DNA from: Pseudomonas hydrolytica
GTDB taxonomy: Bacteria > Pseudomonadota > Gammaproteobacteria > Pseudomonadales > Pseudomonadaceae
DNA: 64,000 nucleotides
Direction of reading: 5' to 3'
NCBI RefSeq assembly: GCF_021495345.1
Contig: NZ_CP099397.1
Span: forward strand, 930,001-994,000
Part shown: positions 18,349 through 29,685 of the stretch, piece after piece
Layout: each line of letters begins with the position of its first letter
Numbering within the stretch: position 1 is the first letter of the stretch
Program-made: the position numbers and the translations under genes
The notes under the pieces: model-generated
The model's database searches: none
What the model saw: only the letters and a program-made list of their open reading frames with translations
Told to the model about the DNA's origin: nothing

Positions 18349-19641
18349 TCAGGCGAAGTAGGCCAGCTTGACGATGAACAGGGCAGAGAGCACCCACATC
18401 GCCGGGTTCAGTTCACGCCAGCGGCCGGACAGCACCTTGACCGCGGTCCAGGCGATGAAGCCGAAGGCGATGCCGTTGGCGATGGAGAACGTCAGCGGCA
18501 TGGCCAGGGCGGCGACCACCACCGGGGCGGCGACGGTCAGGTCGTCCCAGTCGATCTGCGCCAGGCTGCTCATCATCAGCACGGCGACGAACAGCAGCGC
18601 CGGAGCGGTGGCGTAGGCCGGCACCGAGCCGGCCAGCGGGGCGAAGAACAGGCTGAGCAGGAACAGCGCGGCGACCACGCAGGCGGTCAGGCCGGTGCGC
18701 CCGCCGGCGCTGATGCCGGCAGCCGATTCGATGTAGCTGGTGGTGGTGCTGGTGCCCAGCGCGGCGCCGGCCATGGTGGCGGTGCTGTCGGCCATCAGCG
18801 CGCGGCCCAGGCGCGGCATCTTGCCGTCCTTGTCCAGCAGGTCGGCCTTCTGCGCGACGCCGACCAGGGTGCCGGAGGTGTCGAACAGGTCGACGAAGAG
18901 GAAGGCGAAGATCACGCTGATCAGGCCGATATCCAGCGCGCCGGCGATATCCAGCTGCAGCAGGGTCGGCATCAGCGACGGCGGCATCGAGACCACGCCC
19001 GGCAGCTCGGACAGGCCGAGCACGATGGACAGGCCGGTGACCAGCAGGATGCCGATCATCACCGCGCCGGTGACCTTGCGATAGGCCAGCGCGGCGATGA
19101 CGAAAAAGCCCAGGCAGGCCAGCAGCGCGCCGCCCTTGCTCATGTCGCCCAGGCCGACCAGGGTGGCCGGGTGGTCGACCACGATGCCGGCGTTCTTCAG
19201 CGCGATGATCGCCAGGAACAGGCCGATACCGGCGGCGATGCCGGCACGCAGGGCCAGGGGGATGCTGTTGATGATCCACTCGCGGATCTTGAAGATCGAC
19301 AGCAGGAAGAAGATCGCACCGGAGAGGAACACCGCGCCCAGGGCGGTCTGCCAGCTGTAGCCCATGGTCATGACCACGGTATAGGTGAAGAAGGCATTGA
19401 GGCCCATGCCCGGCGCCAGGGCGATCGGGTAGTTGGCCAGAAGACCCATGATCAGCGAGCCGATGGCGGCGGCCAGGCAGGTGGCGACGAACACCGCGCC
19501 GTGATCCATGCCGGTCTCGGCCAGCATGTTGGGGTTGACGAAGAGGATGTAGGCCATGGTCAGGAAGGTGGTGATCCCGGCCAGTACCTCGGTGCGTACC
19601 GAGGTGTTGTGGGCTTTGAGTTGGAACAGTCTTTCCAGCAT
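18349..19641 (-). CDS. NCS2-family purine permease (AzgA-like)
   Basis: 430 residues with 12-14 transmembrane segments. The AzgA/GhxP branch signature is present: TEVLAGITTFLTMAYILFVN near the N-terminus, then GLLANYPIALAPGMGLNAFF and FLFVDLFDTSGTLVG. These carriers import adenine, guanine or hypoxanthine with protons. The start at 19641 is chosen because GGAGA lies just upstream and MLERLFQL is the usual family start; the frame to 19725 adds an unrelated leader. No purine riboswitch core was recognised in the 235-base upstream gap, which it shares with the divergent yajL-like gene. Confidence 0.93.
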   Translation of the reverse strand: MLERLFQLKAHNTSVRTEVLAGITTFLTMAYILFVNPNMLAETGMDHGAVFVATCLAAAIGSLIMGLLANYPIALAPGMGLNAFFTYTVVMTMGYSWQTALGAVFLSGAIFFLLSIFKIREWIINSIPLALRAGIAAGIGLFLAIIALKNAGIVVDHPATLVGLGDMSKGGALLACLGFFVIAALAYRKVTGAVMIGILLVTGLSIVLGLSELPGVVSMPPSLMPTLLQLDIAGALDIGLISVIFAFLFVDLFDTSGTLVGVAQKADLLDKDGKMPRLGRALMADSTATMAGAALGTSTTTSYIESAAGISAGGRTGLTACVVAALFLLSLFFAPLAGSVPAYATAPALLFVAVLMMSSLAQIDWDDLTVAAPVVVAALAMPLTFSIANGIAFGFIAWTAVKVLSGRWRELNPAMWVLSALFIVKLAYFA

Positions 19642-19876
19642 GGAGTCTCCCCGAGGCGCAAGTGCACCAAAAATGCTCAGAAGCAAGCAAAGCATATTCC
19701 GGCCGGAAATTGCCGGTTTCTGCAAAAGCCGCGCATGATACCAGCAAGGTTTTTCGCCGGTGAACTTATGGGCCTGCGACGCAGACGGCCGGCCCAGCGG
19801 CCGTTGCCATGCAACCTTGAGGCCATTTTCATGACCGAGCAGACAGTTTCTGCTTCAGCCCGAAGGAGTGAAAAAG

Positions 19877-20428
19877 ATGAGCAAGCGAGCATTGATCGCC
19901 GTCGCCGAGGGGGTCGAGGATCTCGAATGCGTGACCCTGATCGACGTGTTGCGCCGTGCCGAGATCGAGGTGCTGGTAGCCAGCATCGAGGAGCGCCGGA
20001 TGATCACCTGCGCCCGTGGCACCCGCCTGACCGCCGATGCCATGCTGGTGGACGTGCTGGCGCAGGATTTCGACCTGATCGTGCTGCCTGGCGGCATGCC
20101 CGGTGCGCAGCACCTGGCCGAGTTCGAGCCGCTGGCCGAGCGGGTGCGCCAGCAGGCCAAGGCCGGTGAGCTGTTCGCCGCCATCTGCGCTGCGCCCGCC
20201 CTGGCGCTGCAGCAGTACGGCGTGCTGCGGCAACGGCGCATGACCTGCTACCCGGCCTTCAGCGATCGCCTCAGCGGTTGCACCTTCGTCGACGAGGCGG
20301 TGGTGGTCGACGGCAACTGCATCACCAGTCAGGGGCCGGGTACGGCATTGGTCTTCGCCCTGACCCTGGTGGAACAGCTGGTCGGCCGCAGCACGCGCAA
20401 CGAGGTGGCGAAGGCGATGCTGGTGTAG
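19877..20428 (+). CDS. yajL: DJ-1/PfpI superfamily protein, YajL-like
   Basis: 183 residues. DJ-1 fold with the nucleophile cysteine in FAAICAAPALAL (about residue 105) and the early glutamate in EGVEDLE that polarises it. YajL/DJ-1 proteins act in oxidative-stress defence, with reported chaperone and glyoxalase/deglycase activities (the latter debated). The ATG at 19877 is chosen because AAGGAG (19863-19868) is 8 bases upstream; the GTG at 19868 would overlap that site. It is monocistronic, followed by a cluster of dispersed palindromes. Confidence 0.9.
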   Translation: MSKRALIAVAEGVEDLECVTLIDVLRRAEIEVLVASIEERRMITCARGTRLTADAMLVDVLAQDFDLIVLPGGMPGAQHLAEFEPLAERVRQQAKAGELFAAICAAPALALQQYGVLRQRRMTCYPAFSDRLSGCTFVDEAVVVDGNCITSQGPGTALVFALTLVEQLVGRSTRNEVAKAMLV

Positions 20429-20449
20429 GACCGCGGCACTGAATCTGTC

Positions 20450-20597
20450 CCCGGATTGCATCCGGCTACGCAAAGCGCCGTCCAGGAATGGTGGGCTAAA
20501 GCCCACCCTACGAGCTGGTGTGGAAACCCAGCAGAGCTGGTGCGCACGGCGCACCGGTTGCCACGCGCATCGGCGTGTAGGGTGCGCCACGCGCACC
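20450..20597. repeat. cluster of intergenic palindromes
   Basis: The gap between the YajL-like gene and ada holds a degraded CCCGGAT-type element (about 20452), a hairpin GGTGGGCT-AA-AGCCCACC (20490-20507), and two GGTGCGC-N3-GCGCACC elements (20539-20555 and 20581-20597). No gene is seen here. Confidence 0.8.
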
Positions 20598-20613
20598 GAG
20601 AATCCGCGATGCC

Positions 20614-21636
20614 TTACGACTGCTCCTGCTCCAACAAGCGCCGTTTGCGCTGCAGCCCCCAGCGGTAGCCGCTGAGGCTGCCATCGCTGGCCACCACGCG
20701 GTGGCAGGGCACCAGCAGGCCGATGGCATTGCTGGCGCAGGCACGGGCCACGGCGCGTGGGTGGCTGTGCAGCTGCCCGGCCAGTTCGGCGTAGCTGCGG
20801 GTTTCGCCCTTGGGTATGCGCTGCAGCGCCTGCCATACCCGCTGTTGAAAGGCCGTGCCGCGAATGTCCAGGGGCAGATGGATGGCGCGCTGCGGTTCTT
20901 CCAGTTGCGTCAGCACCTGCTGCAGCCAGCTGCGCAAACTCTCTGCATCCTCTTCGAGGCGGGCGGCGGCGAAGCGCTGTTGCAGCTCCTCGCGCAGCCC
21001 CTGTGGATCATCGCCGAACAGCAGGGCGCAGACGCCCCGGTCACTGGTCGCCAGCAGCACCTGGCCGAGCGGGCAGGGGGCGATGCTGTAGCGCAGGCAT
21101 TCGCCGGCGCCACGCTGGCGGCGCTGTGCGGGCGTCATGGCCTGGGGTTTTTCGTACAGGGCACGGGTGCCGGAGTAGCCGGCGGCCAAGGCGGCGTCGA
21201 GCACGCTGTGCGCCTGTGCCAAGCGCTCGTCGAAACGGCTGCGGCGTTCAGCTGCAGCCCAGGCATGGGGCGTCAGGCCGGTGCGCGCCTTGAATGCACG
21301 CGCCAGATGCGAGGGCGACAGGCCGATGCGTGCCGCCAGCTGTGGCAGCGTCAGGCGTTGCTCACCACGCAGCAGCGCGCAGGCGGCCGCGACCAGCGTA
21401 TCGAGCTGTTGCGCCGGGCTTTGTCCTTGCGGCGAACAGCGCTTGCACGGGCGGAAACCGGCGGCTTCGGCGCTGGCGGCGTCGCTGTAGAAAACCACGT
21501 TGTCGCGCCGCGGCCGCCGTGCCGGGCAACTCGGCCGGCAATAGATGCCGGTGGTGCGCACGGCGAAGACGAAGGCGCCATCGTGTTGCGTATCGCGCGC
21601 GCAGACGGCCTGCCAGCAGTGGTCGGAGTCGAGCAT
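20614..21636 (-). CDS. ada: Ada: DNA methyl-phosphotriester repair protein, activator and O6-methylguanine methyltransferase
   Basis: 340 residues with all three Ada parts. The N-terminal zinc domain has YCRPSCPAR (C33, C37) and FRPCKRC; its first cysteine takes methyl groups from phosphotriesters. An AraC-type helix-turn-helix lies in the middle (LPQLAARIGLSPSHLARAFK). The C-terminal O6-alkylguanine transferase has the active site LLVPCHRVVAS (C311) and a winged-helix TAFQQRVWQAL-type segment. In E. coli the methylated protein activates the adaptive response, including its own gene. It is divergent from the hybrid kinase with 159 bases between. Confidence 0.96.
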   Translation of the reverse strand: MLDSDHCWQAVCARDTQHDGAFVFAVRTTGIYCRPSCPARRPRRDNVVFYSDAASAEAAGFRPCKRCSPQGQSPAQQLDTLVAAACALLRGEQRLTLPQLAARIGLSPSHLARAFKARTGLTPHAWAAAERRSRFDERLAQAHSVLDAALAAGYSGTRALYEKPQAMTPAQRRQRGAGECLRYSIAPCPLGQVLLATSDRGVCALLFGDDPQGLREELQQRFAAARLEEDAESLRSWLQQVLTQLEEPQRAIHLPLDIRGTAFQQRVWQALQRIPKGETRSYAELAGQLHSHPRAVARACASNAIGLLVPCHRVVASDGSLSGYRWGLQRKRRLLEQEQS

Positions 21637-21795
21637 CGGTATGTTCCTCGTGACTGACTCGATTGTCGGCCCGCGGCCGGGTCAGTGCCAATCCGTAATG
21701 CGCTTTCAAAGCCGGGCTAGTCTAAAGGCTGTCTGGGAGCTGCCGCGCCAGGACGGGCGACGTGGTGGCAGCTCGAGCAAACCCGGGGAGGGCGC

Positions 21796-24700
21796 ATGCG
21801 GCGATTGATTGGCTGGGTACTGGTGCTGCTGTGCTGCAGTGCACTGCTACCGGCAAGGGCGTTGCCGCTGAGCAAGGCGGAGCAGGCCTGGCTGGCGCAG
21901 CATCCGCGCTTGCTGGTGGGGGTGGAGCGTACCGGCTGGCCGCCCTTCGACATGGTGGAGAACGGTCGTTACCAGGGCATCAGCGCCGACTACCTGCGCC
22001 TGCTCGGCGAGCGCCTCGGCGTGCAGGTCGACGCGGTGTACTACGACGACTGGGAGCAGGCCCTGGCGGCGCTGCGCAAGGGGGAGATCGATATCCTGCC
22101 CTCGGTGGCGCGCACCCCGGAGCGCGAAAGCTGGATGCGTTTCAGCGACCCCTACCTGATCAGCAGCAGCCTGATCTTCAGTCGCCCCGAGGTGCAGATC
22201 CAGCGGGTCGCCGACCTGGCCGGCAAGCGTGTGGCCATCGAGCGTGGCTACGTCCTGCAGCAGCGGTTGCGCGATGAAGTGCCCGACGTGCTGCTGATCG
22301 AGGCGCTGAATACCGAGGAGGCCCTGCGCGCGGTGTCCTCGGGGCGCGCCGATGCCTACCTCGGCGACATGATAGTGGCCAGCTACCTGATCCGCCGGCA
22401 CAACCTGACCAACCTGGAGCTGCGTGGCGAATCGGGGCTCAGCAGCAGCGAGATCCGCTTCGGCGTGCGCCGCGACCTGCCACAGCTGGTGGAGCTGCTC
22501 GACCGCGCCCTGGCCAGCCTGAGCGGCGAGGAGCGCGAGACCATCCGGGTGCGCTGGTTGCCGCCGCTCACCGAGTTCAACTGGCGCAAGGCCCTGCAGG
22601 TGGGCTGGCCCTACGTGCTGGGGCTGTTCGTGCTGATCGTCTTCGTGCTGATCTGGAATCGCCGCCTGACCGTGCAGATCGCCGAACGTCAGCGCGCCGA
22701 AGCCGAGGCCAGGCGTCAGCGCAGTACCCTGTTGGCGCTGATCAACGCGATACCCGATCCGATCTGGTTCAAGGACTGCGACGGCGTCTACCGCGGCTGC
22801 AACCCGGCGTTCGCGGCAATCTTCGGGCGCAGCCCGGAGACGGTGGTCGGTTGCCGCGACGAGCAACTGTTCGATGCCGAGCTGAGCCGCGAGCGTGCCG
22901 GCCTCGACCGCCGTGCCCTGACCAGCCGCATGCCGCTGGAGACCGAGACCTGGCTGACCCATGCCGACGGCCGCCGGGTGTTCTACGACACCCTGCGTGC
23001 GGCCTTCTACGACGACCGCGGGCAGCTGCTCGGGCTGGTCGGTACCGGCCGCGACATCACCGTGCGCAAGGAGGTGGAGGTCGCCATGGCGCGGGCCAAG
23101 GCGATGGCCGAACAGGCGGCGCAGGCCAAGGCCGACTTCCTCGCCAACATGAGCCACGAAATCCGCACGCCGATGAACGCCATCATCGGCATGTCGCACC
23201 TGGCCCTGAAGACCGATCTCGATCCCCGCCAGCGCGATTACCTGAACAAGATCCAGCAGGCCGGCCAGCACCTGCTGGGGGTGATCAACGACATCCTCGA
23301 CTTCTCCAAGATCGAAGCCGGCAAGGTGCGCGTCGAGTGCATCGAGTTCGACCTCGAGCAGGTGCTCGACAACCTGGCCAACCTGATCGGCGACAAGGCT
23401 GCCGGCAAGGGATTGGAGTTGCTGTTCAGACGCGATGCGCAGGTGCCCTGCGTCCTGCTCGGCGATCCGCTGCGGCTCGGTCAGATCCTGATCAACTACG
23501 CCAACAACGCGGTCAAGTTCACCGAGCACGGCGAGGTCGAGGTGTCCATCGAACTGGAGAAGCGCGACGGCAAGCAGGTCTGGCTGCTGTTCTCGGTGCG
23601 CGATACCGGCATCGGCCTGAGCCCGGCGCAGCAGGCGCGGCTGTTCGAATCCTTCCAGCAGGCGGACAGCTCCACCACCCGCCGGTACGGCGGCACCGGA
23701 CTGGGCCTGGCCATCTGCAAGCGGCTGGCCGAGGCCATGGGGGGCGAGGTGGGGGTGGACAGCGAGCTTGGCCGTGGCAGCCGCTTCTGGTGCCGCCTGC
23801 CGTTCGCCCTGGGCGACCGCCAGCGTGCGGCGCTGCAGCCGCAGGCCGATCTGCGTGGCCGACGCGTGCTGGTGGTCGATGACAATGCCAACGCCCGCCT
23901 GGTGCTCAGCGAGATGCTGCGTGGCATGACCTTCCGTGTCAGCGAGGCGGCCGACGGCCTTCAGGCGCTGGCGCTGCTGGAGCAGGCCCAGGCGGCGGGC
24001 GATGCCTTCGAACTGCTGTTCATCGACTGGCAGATGCCCGGCATCGACGGGCTGGAGCTGGCGCGGCGGGTACGCGCACTGGCGCTGTCTCCGCAGCCCA
24101 AGGTGCTGATGGTCAGCGCCCACGGCCGCGAGGATCTGCTGCAGGGCGCACGGCGCATGGGGGTCGAGGACGTGCTGCTGAAACCGCTCAACCCCTCGCT
24201 GCTGTTCGATGTGGCGATGCGCTGCCTGGATGGCCGCGCCGACAGCGGTCACGCACACGGCGCCGTCAGCACCGGCATACCGGATTTCGCCGGGCGCCGC
24301 GTGCTGCTGGTGGAAGACAACGCGTTGAACCAGGAGGTGGCCAGTGCCCTGCTGCAGGAGGCCGGCCTGCAGGTGGAGGTTGCCGGCAACGGGCAGCAGG
24401 CCATCGCGCGGCTGCAGGCTGCGGCGGACGACCATTACCAGCTGGTGCTGATGGACATGCAGATGCCGGTGCTCGATGGCCTGGCCGCGACCCGTCTGCT
24501 GCGCGCCCAGGCGCGCTTCGCCGCGCTGCCCATCGTGGCCATGACCGCCAATGCCCTGGCCGACGATCGTCAGGCCTGCCTCGCGGCCGGCATGAACGAT
24601 CATCTGAGCAAGCCCATCGAACCTACGGCCCTGTGGAGCACTCTGATGCGTTGGCTGCCGGGCGCGGACAGCGGCCTGCGGCAGGCGCAGGAGACGGTGG

Positions 24701-25293
24701 AGCTGGACCTGCAGCTGCCCGGAGTCGACGTGGCCGCTGGCTTGCGTCGGGTACTGGGCAAGCGCGAGCTGTACCTGGAGCTGCTCGGCAAGTTCGCCAG
24801 CGTGCAGGCCGATTTTCCGGCACAGCTGCGCGGTGCCCTTGCCGATGGCGACAACGCCCGTGGCGAGCGCCTGGCTCATACCTTCAAGGGGTTGGCCGGC
24901 AGCATCGGTGCCAGCGCCCTGCAGGCGCAGGCGGCCGAACTGGAACGTGCGCTCGCCAGCGGCAGCGATGCGTTCGAGGCGCTGCTGGCCGAGTTGGAGC
25001 GGCAACTGCAACCGCTGCTCGCTGCCATTGCCATGCACCTGCCGCAGGTACCGAGCAGCGCGGCGGAGGGCTTCGATCAGGAGCACTTGCGAACGGTCTG
25101 CCGGCAGCTCGCGCACCTGCTCGACGACGACGATCCGCGCAGCGGAAAACTGCTGGCCGAGCAGGGCGAAATGCTGCAGAGCGCCTTTAATGAGGGGTAT
25201 GCAGCCATCGCCCGTGCGGTACAGGGCTACGACTTCGAGCGGGCGCTGCAGGTGCTGCGCGAGGCCGCGGCGCAACGAGGCATAGAGTGCTAA
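21796..25293 (+). CDS. BvgS-like hybrid sensor histidine kinase (SBP-TM-PAS-HisKA-HATPase-REC-REC-Hpt)
   Basis: 1165 residues. A signal peptide (to about residue 23) is followed by one periplasmic solute-binding-type sensor domain (SBP_bac_3, about 25-255), a transmembrane helix (about 275-292), a PAS domain (about 305-430), the HisKA motif [11 protein letters not shown] (His454), an HATPase domain with DTGIGL and GTGLGLAI boxes, two receiver domains (phospho-Asp about 744 and 887) and a C-terminal Hpt domain (His1028 in [12 protein letters not shown]). This is a complete four-step phosphorelay in one protein, of the BvgS/EvgS type but with a single periplasmic domain. The ligand is unknown. 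GGGAGG precedes the ATG. The response regulator gene follows 34 bases downstream. Confidence 0.95.
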   Translation: MRRLIGWVLVLLCCSALLPARALPLSKAEQAWLAQHPRLLVGVERTGWPPFDMVENGRYQGISADYLRLLGERLGVQVDAVYYDDWEQALAALRKGEIDILPSVARTPERESWMRFSDPYLISSSLIFSRPEVQIQRVADLAGKRVAIERGYVLQQRLRDEVPDVLLIEALNTEEALRAVSSGRADAYLGDMIVASYLIRRHNLTNLELRGESGLSSSEIRFGVRRDLPQLVELLDRALASLSGEERETIRVRWLPPLTEFNWRKALQVGWPYVLGLFVLIVFVLIWNRRLTVQIAERQRAEAEARRQRSTLLALINAIPDPIWFKDCDGVYRGCNPAFAAIFGRSPETVVGCRDEQLFDAELSRERAGLDRRALTSRMPLETETWLTHADGRRVFYDTLRAAFYDDRGQLLGLVGTGRDITVRKEVEVAMARAKAMAEQAAQAKADFLANMSHEIRTPMNAIIGMSHLALKTDLDPRQRDYLNKIQQAGQHLLGVINDILDFSKIEAGKVRVECIEFDLEQVLDNLANLIGDKAAGKGLELLFRRDAQVPCVLLGDPLRLGQILINYANNAVKFTEHGEVEVSIELEKRDGKQVWLLFSVRDTGIGLSPAQQARLFESFQQADSSTTRRYGGTGLGLAICKRLAEAMGGEVGVDSELGRGSRFWCRLPFALGDRQRAALQPQADLRGRRVLVVDDNANARLVLSEMLRGMTFRVSEAADGLQALALLEQAQAAGDAFELLFIDWQMPGIDGLELARRVRALALSPQPKVLMVSAHGREDLLQGARRMGVEDVLLKPLNPSLLFDVAMRCLDGRADSGHAHGAVSTGIPDFAGRRVLLVEDNALNQEVASALLQEAGLQVEVAGNGQQAIARLQAAADDHYQLVLMDMQMPVLDGLAATRLLRAQARFAALPIVAMTANALADDRQACLAAGMNDHLSKPIEPTALWSTLMRWLPGADSGLRQAQETVELDLQLPGVDVAAGLRRVLGKRELYLELLGKFASVQADFPAQLRGALADGDNARGERLAHTFKGLAGSIGASALQAQAAELERALASGSDAFEALLAELERQLQPLLAAIAMHLPQVPSSAAEGFDQEHLRTVCRQLAHLLDDDDPRSGKLLAEQGEMLQSAFNEGYAAIARAVQGYDFERALQVLREAAAQRGIEC

Positions 25294-25327
25294 CGAGGCA
25301 TTGAGTGCTGAGGCACGGAGAGACGCG

Positions 25328-26515
<1,188 letters not shown>

Positions 26516-26558
26516 CCCGGCGCCGCGCCATCCATTGCTCGCCCACCTTGTAACCTGG

Positions 26559-26575
26559 GGTGCGCCGTGCGCACC
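26559..26575. repeat. GGTGCGC-N3-GCGCACC dispersed palindrome
   Basis: The arms GGTGCGC (26559-26565) and GCGCACC (26569-26575) flank CGT in the gap between the response regulator and dppF, which are convergent. No other feature is seen in this 120-base gap. Confidence 0.8.
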
Positions 26576-26635
26576 ACGGCTGGTGCGCATGACCTGGGCG
26601 GTCCCGCGACACCGGCGTCGCGCCATGGCCGGGAG

Positions 26636-27607
26636 CTAGTCGACGATCCGCTCCACATGATGGCAGGCCACCTGCCGCGCATCGATCAACCTGAGCTCCG
26701 GGCGTTCGCCGCGGCAGCGTTCATCGGCATGCGGGCAGCGCTTGTGGAAGGCGCAGCCGGAGGGCGGATTCAGCGGATTGGGCAACTCACCGCTGATGCG
26801 TACCCGCGGCTTGTCCGGATCGGGATGGATGGCCGGCGTCGCCGACAGCAGGGCGCGGGTGTAGGGATGCAGCGGGCGGGCGTAGAGCGCTTCGGCCGCG
26901 CCCATCTCTACCGGGCGGCCGAGGTACATCACCAGCACCTCGTCGGCGACGTGGCGCACCACCGCCAGGTTGTGCGAGATGAACACGTAGCCGGTCTCAT
27001 ACTGCTCCTGCAGGTCCATGAACAGGTTGAGCACCTGCGCCTGGATCGACACGTCCAGCGCGGAGGTCGGCTCGTCCGCCACCAATACCTTGGGCTGCAG
27101 CATCATGGCGCGGGCCAGGGCGATGCGCTGGCGCTGGCCACCGGAGAACATGTGCGGGTAGCGCTGGTAGTGCTCGGGGCGCAGGCCCACCTGCTGCATC
27201 ATCGCCTGCACCTTCTCACGGCGCTCGGCACGCGACAGGTCGGTGTTGATCAATAGCGGTTCGGCCAACTGATCGCCGACCTTCTGCCGCGGGTTGAGCG
27301 AGGCATAGGGGTTCTGGAACACCATCTGCACGTCGCGGCGCAATTGCTTGCGCTCGGTCCTGCTGGCGCCGGCCACCTCGCGCCCGGCGATCTGCAGGCT
27401 GCCTGCGCTGGGCTCTTCGATCAGGGTCAGGGCGCGGGCCAGGGTGGACTTGCCGCAGCCGGATTCGCCGACCACCGCCAGGGTCCTGCCGGCCGCCAGC
27501 GTGAATGACACGCCATTGAGCGCCTGCACCGTTGCCGATGGCTTGAACAGACCCTGCGAGACGCTGTAGTGACGGGTCAGCTCGTGGGCTTGCAGTACGG
27601 TGTGCAT
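26636..27607 (-). CDS. dppF: dipeptide ABC transporter ATP-binding protein DppF
   Basis: 323 residues. One of two cytoplasmic ATPases driving dipeptide import. Walker A GESGCGKST, Q-loop VFQNPYASLNPR, signature MFSGGQRQRIALARA and Walker B VLVADEPTSALD are all present. The C-terminal oligopeptide/dipeptide extension has CAFHKRCPHADERC, the cysteine-rich motif that can hold an iron-sulphur centre. Its ATG touches the dppD stop (1-base overlap), so it is the last gene of dppBCDF. The longer N-terminal coupling loop compared with DppD is typical. Confidence 0.95.
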   Translation of the reverse strand: MHTVLQAHELTRHYSVSQGLFKPSATVQALNGVSFTLAAGRTLAVVGESGCGKSTLARALTLIEEPSAGSLQIAGREVAGASRTERKQLRRDVQMVFQNPYASLNPRQKVGDQLAEPLLINTDLSRAERREKVQAMMQQVGLRPEHYQRYPHMFSGGQRQRIALARAMMLQPKVLVADEPTSALDVSIQAQVLNLFMDLQEQYETGYVFISHNLAVVRHVADEVLVMYLGRPVEMGAAEALYARPLHPYTRALLSATPAIHPDPDKPRVRISGELPNPLNPPSGCAFHKRCPHADERCRGERPELRLIDARQVACHHVERIVD

Positions 27608-28581
27608 CAGGCCACCTCCGCCGTGGGTACCAGAGGGAAGAAGCAGCGCGCGGCGCCTCGCTCGTGTGCGTCCAGCGTCGGGCGTTGCTGGCGGCAGCGC
27701 TCCTGCACGTAGGGGCAGCGTGGCGACAGCAGGCAGCCCTGCGGACGGTCGTAGCGACCGGGAACGATGCCCGGCAGCGTGGCCAGCCGATGGGCGCCGG
27801 CACTGTGTTCGGGAATGGCCTTGAGCAGTGCCTCGGTGTAGGGGTGGCTGGGCGCGTCGAACAGGGTCGGCACCCGGCCCAGTTCCACCGCCTGTCCTGC
27901 ATACATCACGCAGACGCGCTGGGCGGTTTCGGCGACCACCGCCAGGTCGTGGGTGATCAGCACCAGGGCCATGCCTTCATCGCGCTGCAGATTCAGCAGC
28001 AGCTCCATGATCTGCGCCTGGATGGTCACGTCCAGCGCGGTGGTGGGTTCGTCGGCGATCAGCAGCTTGGGTTCGGCGGCGATCGCCATGGCGATTGCCA
28101 CGCGCTGGCTCATGCCGCCGGAAAGCTGGTGCGGGTAGGCCTCGAGGCGGCTGGCGGCGCCGGGGATCTCCACCCTTTCCAGCAGCTGCAGGGCACGGGC
28201 CCGCGCCGCCTTGCCTTTCAGACCGAGGTGCTGGCGCAGCACTTCCTCGATCTGGAAGCCCACGGTGTAGCTGGGGTTGAGGGCGGTCATCGGGTCCTGG
28301 AACACCATGGCCAGGTCCTTGCCGACGATATGCCGACGCTGGCGGCCCTTCAGGCGCAGCATGTCGGTGCCGTCGAACTGCAGGCAGTCGGCCTGTACGA
28401 TGCCGGGCGCATCGATCAGGCCCATCAGCGCCATCATGGTCACCGACTTGCCGGAGCCGGACTCGCCGACGATGGCCAGCACCTCACCCTTGTCCACCCG
28501 CAGGTCGAGACCGTCGACCACCGGCACGGCGTCGGCAGCGCCGAAGCGCACCGAGAGGTTGCGGATATCCAGCAGGCTCAT
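27607..28581 (-). CDS. dppD: dipeptide ABC transporter ATP-binding protein DppD
   Basis: 324 residues. Second ATPase of the dipeptide importer. Walker [11 protein letters not shown]-loop [11 protein letters not shown], signature [15 protein letters not shown] and Walker [14 protein letters not shown] are intact. The C-terminal oligopeptide-family extension carries [14 protein letters not shown] with the conserved cysteines. It is adjacent to dppF with a 1-base overlap and is separated from dppC by 102 bases containing two dispersed palindromes, unusual spacing within a transporter operon. Confidence 0.95.
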   Translation of the reverse strand: MSLLDIRNLSVRFGAADAVPVVDGLDLRVDKGEVLAIVGESGSGKSVTMMALMGLIDAPGIVQADCLQFDGTDMLRLKGRQRRHIVGKDLAMVFQDPMTALNPSYTVGFQIEEVLRQHLGLKGKAARARALQLLERVEIPGAASRLEAYPHQLSGGMSQRVAIAMAIAAEPKLLIADEPTTALDVTIQAQIMELLLNLQRDEGMALVLITHDLAVVAETAQRVCVMYAGQAVELGRVPTLFDAPSHPYTEALLKAIPEHSAGAHRLATLPGIVPGRYDRPQGCLLSPRCPYVQERCRQQRPTLDAHERGAARCFFPLVPTAEVA

Positions 28582-28603
28582 GGTGTGGTCTCCAGTCCGC
28601 CGT

Positions 28604-28656
28604 GGTGCGCACGGCGCACCCGAGGGGGCCGTGCAGTAGGGTGCGCCATGCGCACC
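28604..28656. repeat. pair of GGTGCGC-N3-GCGCACC palindromes inside the dpp operon
   Basis: Elements at 28604-28620 (centre ACG) and 28640-28656 (centre CAT) lie in the dppC-dppD gap. They would form hairpins in the operon transcript. Confidence 0.8.
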
Positions 28657-28683
28657 GGGATCATCATGTGCATATGGGCCTCC

Positions 28684-29592
28684 TCAGATGGCGTTCTTCA
28701 GTTTCGGGTCGAGCGCATCGCGCAGGCCGTCGCCCATCAGGTTGATGGCCAGCACGCTGAGCAGGATGGCCAGACCAGGCAGGGTCACCACCCACCAGGC
28801 ACGTTCGATGTAGTCGCGCGCCGAGGCCAGCATGGTGCCCCACTCGGGCGTGGGCGGCTGCACGCCGAGGCCGAGAAAGCCCAGTGCGGCGGCGTCGAGA
28901 ATCGCCGAGGAAAAGCTCAGCGTGGCCTGCACGATCAACGGCGCCATGCAGTTGGGCAGCACGGTGACGAACATCAGCCGCAGCAGGCCCGCGCCCGACA
29001 ATTGCGCAGCGGTGACGTAGTCGCGGCCCAGTTCGCCCATCACCGCCGCGCGGGTCAGGCGCACGTAGGAAGGCAGCGAGACGATGGCGATGGCGAAGAT
29101 GGTGTTGATCAGCCCAGGGCCGAGGATGGCGACGATGGCCACCGCCAGCAGCAGCGACGGCAACGCCAGCATGATGTCCATCAGGCGCATGATCGACGGG
29201 CCGAGCAGACGCGGGAAAAAGCCGGCAGCCAGGCCCAGGAGGATGCCGGGGATCAGCGACAGCACCACCGAGGCCAGGCCGATCATCAGCGACAGGCGCG
29301 CGCCGTGGATCAGCCGCGAGAGCAGGTCGCGGCCCAGCTCGTCGGTGCCGAGCAAAAAGCGCCACTGGCCGCCGTCCAGCCATACCGGCGGGGTGAGCAG
29401 GAAGTCGCGGTACTGTTCGCTGGGATGGTGCGGCGCGACCCAGGGAGCGAACAGCGCACAGAACACCATCAGCAGCATGAACGCCAGGCCGCCAAGCGCG
29501 CCCTTGTTGTGGCTGAAGGCCTGCCAGAAATCCTTCAGCGGCGAGGGGTAGAGCAGGCTCTGGTCGAGGCTGGTGGCTGCAGTCATGGGCAT
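28684..29592 (-). CDS. dppC: dipeptide ABC transporter permease DppC
   Basis: 302 residues with about six transmembrane helices. It forms the membrane channel with DppB. The N-terminal segment before the first helix (ending LKDFWQAFSHNKGALGGL) and the OppC-type N-terminal domain are present. The cytoplasmic EAA loop reads AAQLSGAGLLRLMFVTVLPN, contacting the ATPases. It is preceded by dppB after a gap holding another dispersed palindrome. An alternative start two codons in (MTAATS) is possible. Confidence 0.94.
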   Translation of the reverse strand: MPMTAATSLDQSLLYPSPLKDFWQAFSHNKGALGGLAFMLLMVFCALFAPWVAPHHPSEQYRDFLLTPPVWLDGGQWRFLLGTDELGRDLLSRLIHGARLSLMIGLASVVLSLIPGILLGLAAGFFPRLLGPSIMRLMDIMLALPSLLLAVAIVAILGPGLINTIFAIAIVSLPSYVRLTRAAVMGELGRDYVTAAQLSGAGLLRLMFVTVLPNCMAPLIVQATLSFSSAILDAAALGFLGLGVQPPTPEWGTMLASARDYIERAWWVVTLPGLAILLSVLAINLMGDGLRDALDPKLKNAI

Positions 29593-29642
29593 GCCCCCTG
29601 GGTGGAGTGCGCTGTGCGCACCGATGGTTGGTCGCCGCTATT

Positions 29643-29659
29643 GGTGCGCACGGCGCACC
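29643..29659. repeat. GGTGCGC-N3-GCGCACC dispersed palindrome in the dppB-dppC gap
   Basis: The arms GGTGCGC (29643-29649) and GCGCACC (29653-29659) flank ACG, followed by CTAC as in other copies. A half-copy lies at about 29616-29632. Confidence 0.8.
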
Positions 29660-29685
29660 CTACAAGACGATTCATCACGCCTTCC

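Noticed and set aside
19642..19876. Purine riboswitch upstream of the permease
   Set aside because: No conserved three-way junction or loop sequences were recognised by eye.
28604..28656. CRISPR-like spaced repeats
   Set aside because: The units are short palindromes at irregular spacing without uniform spacers or cas genes.
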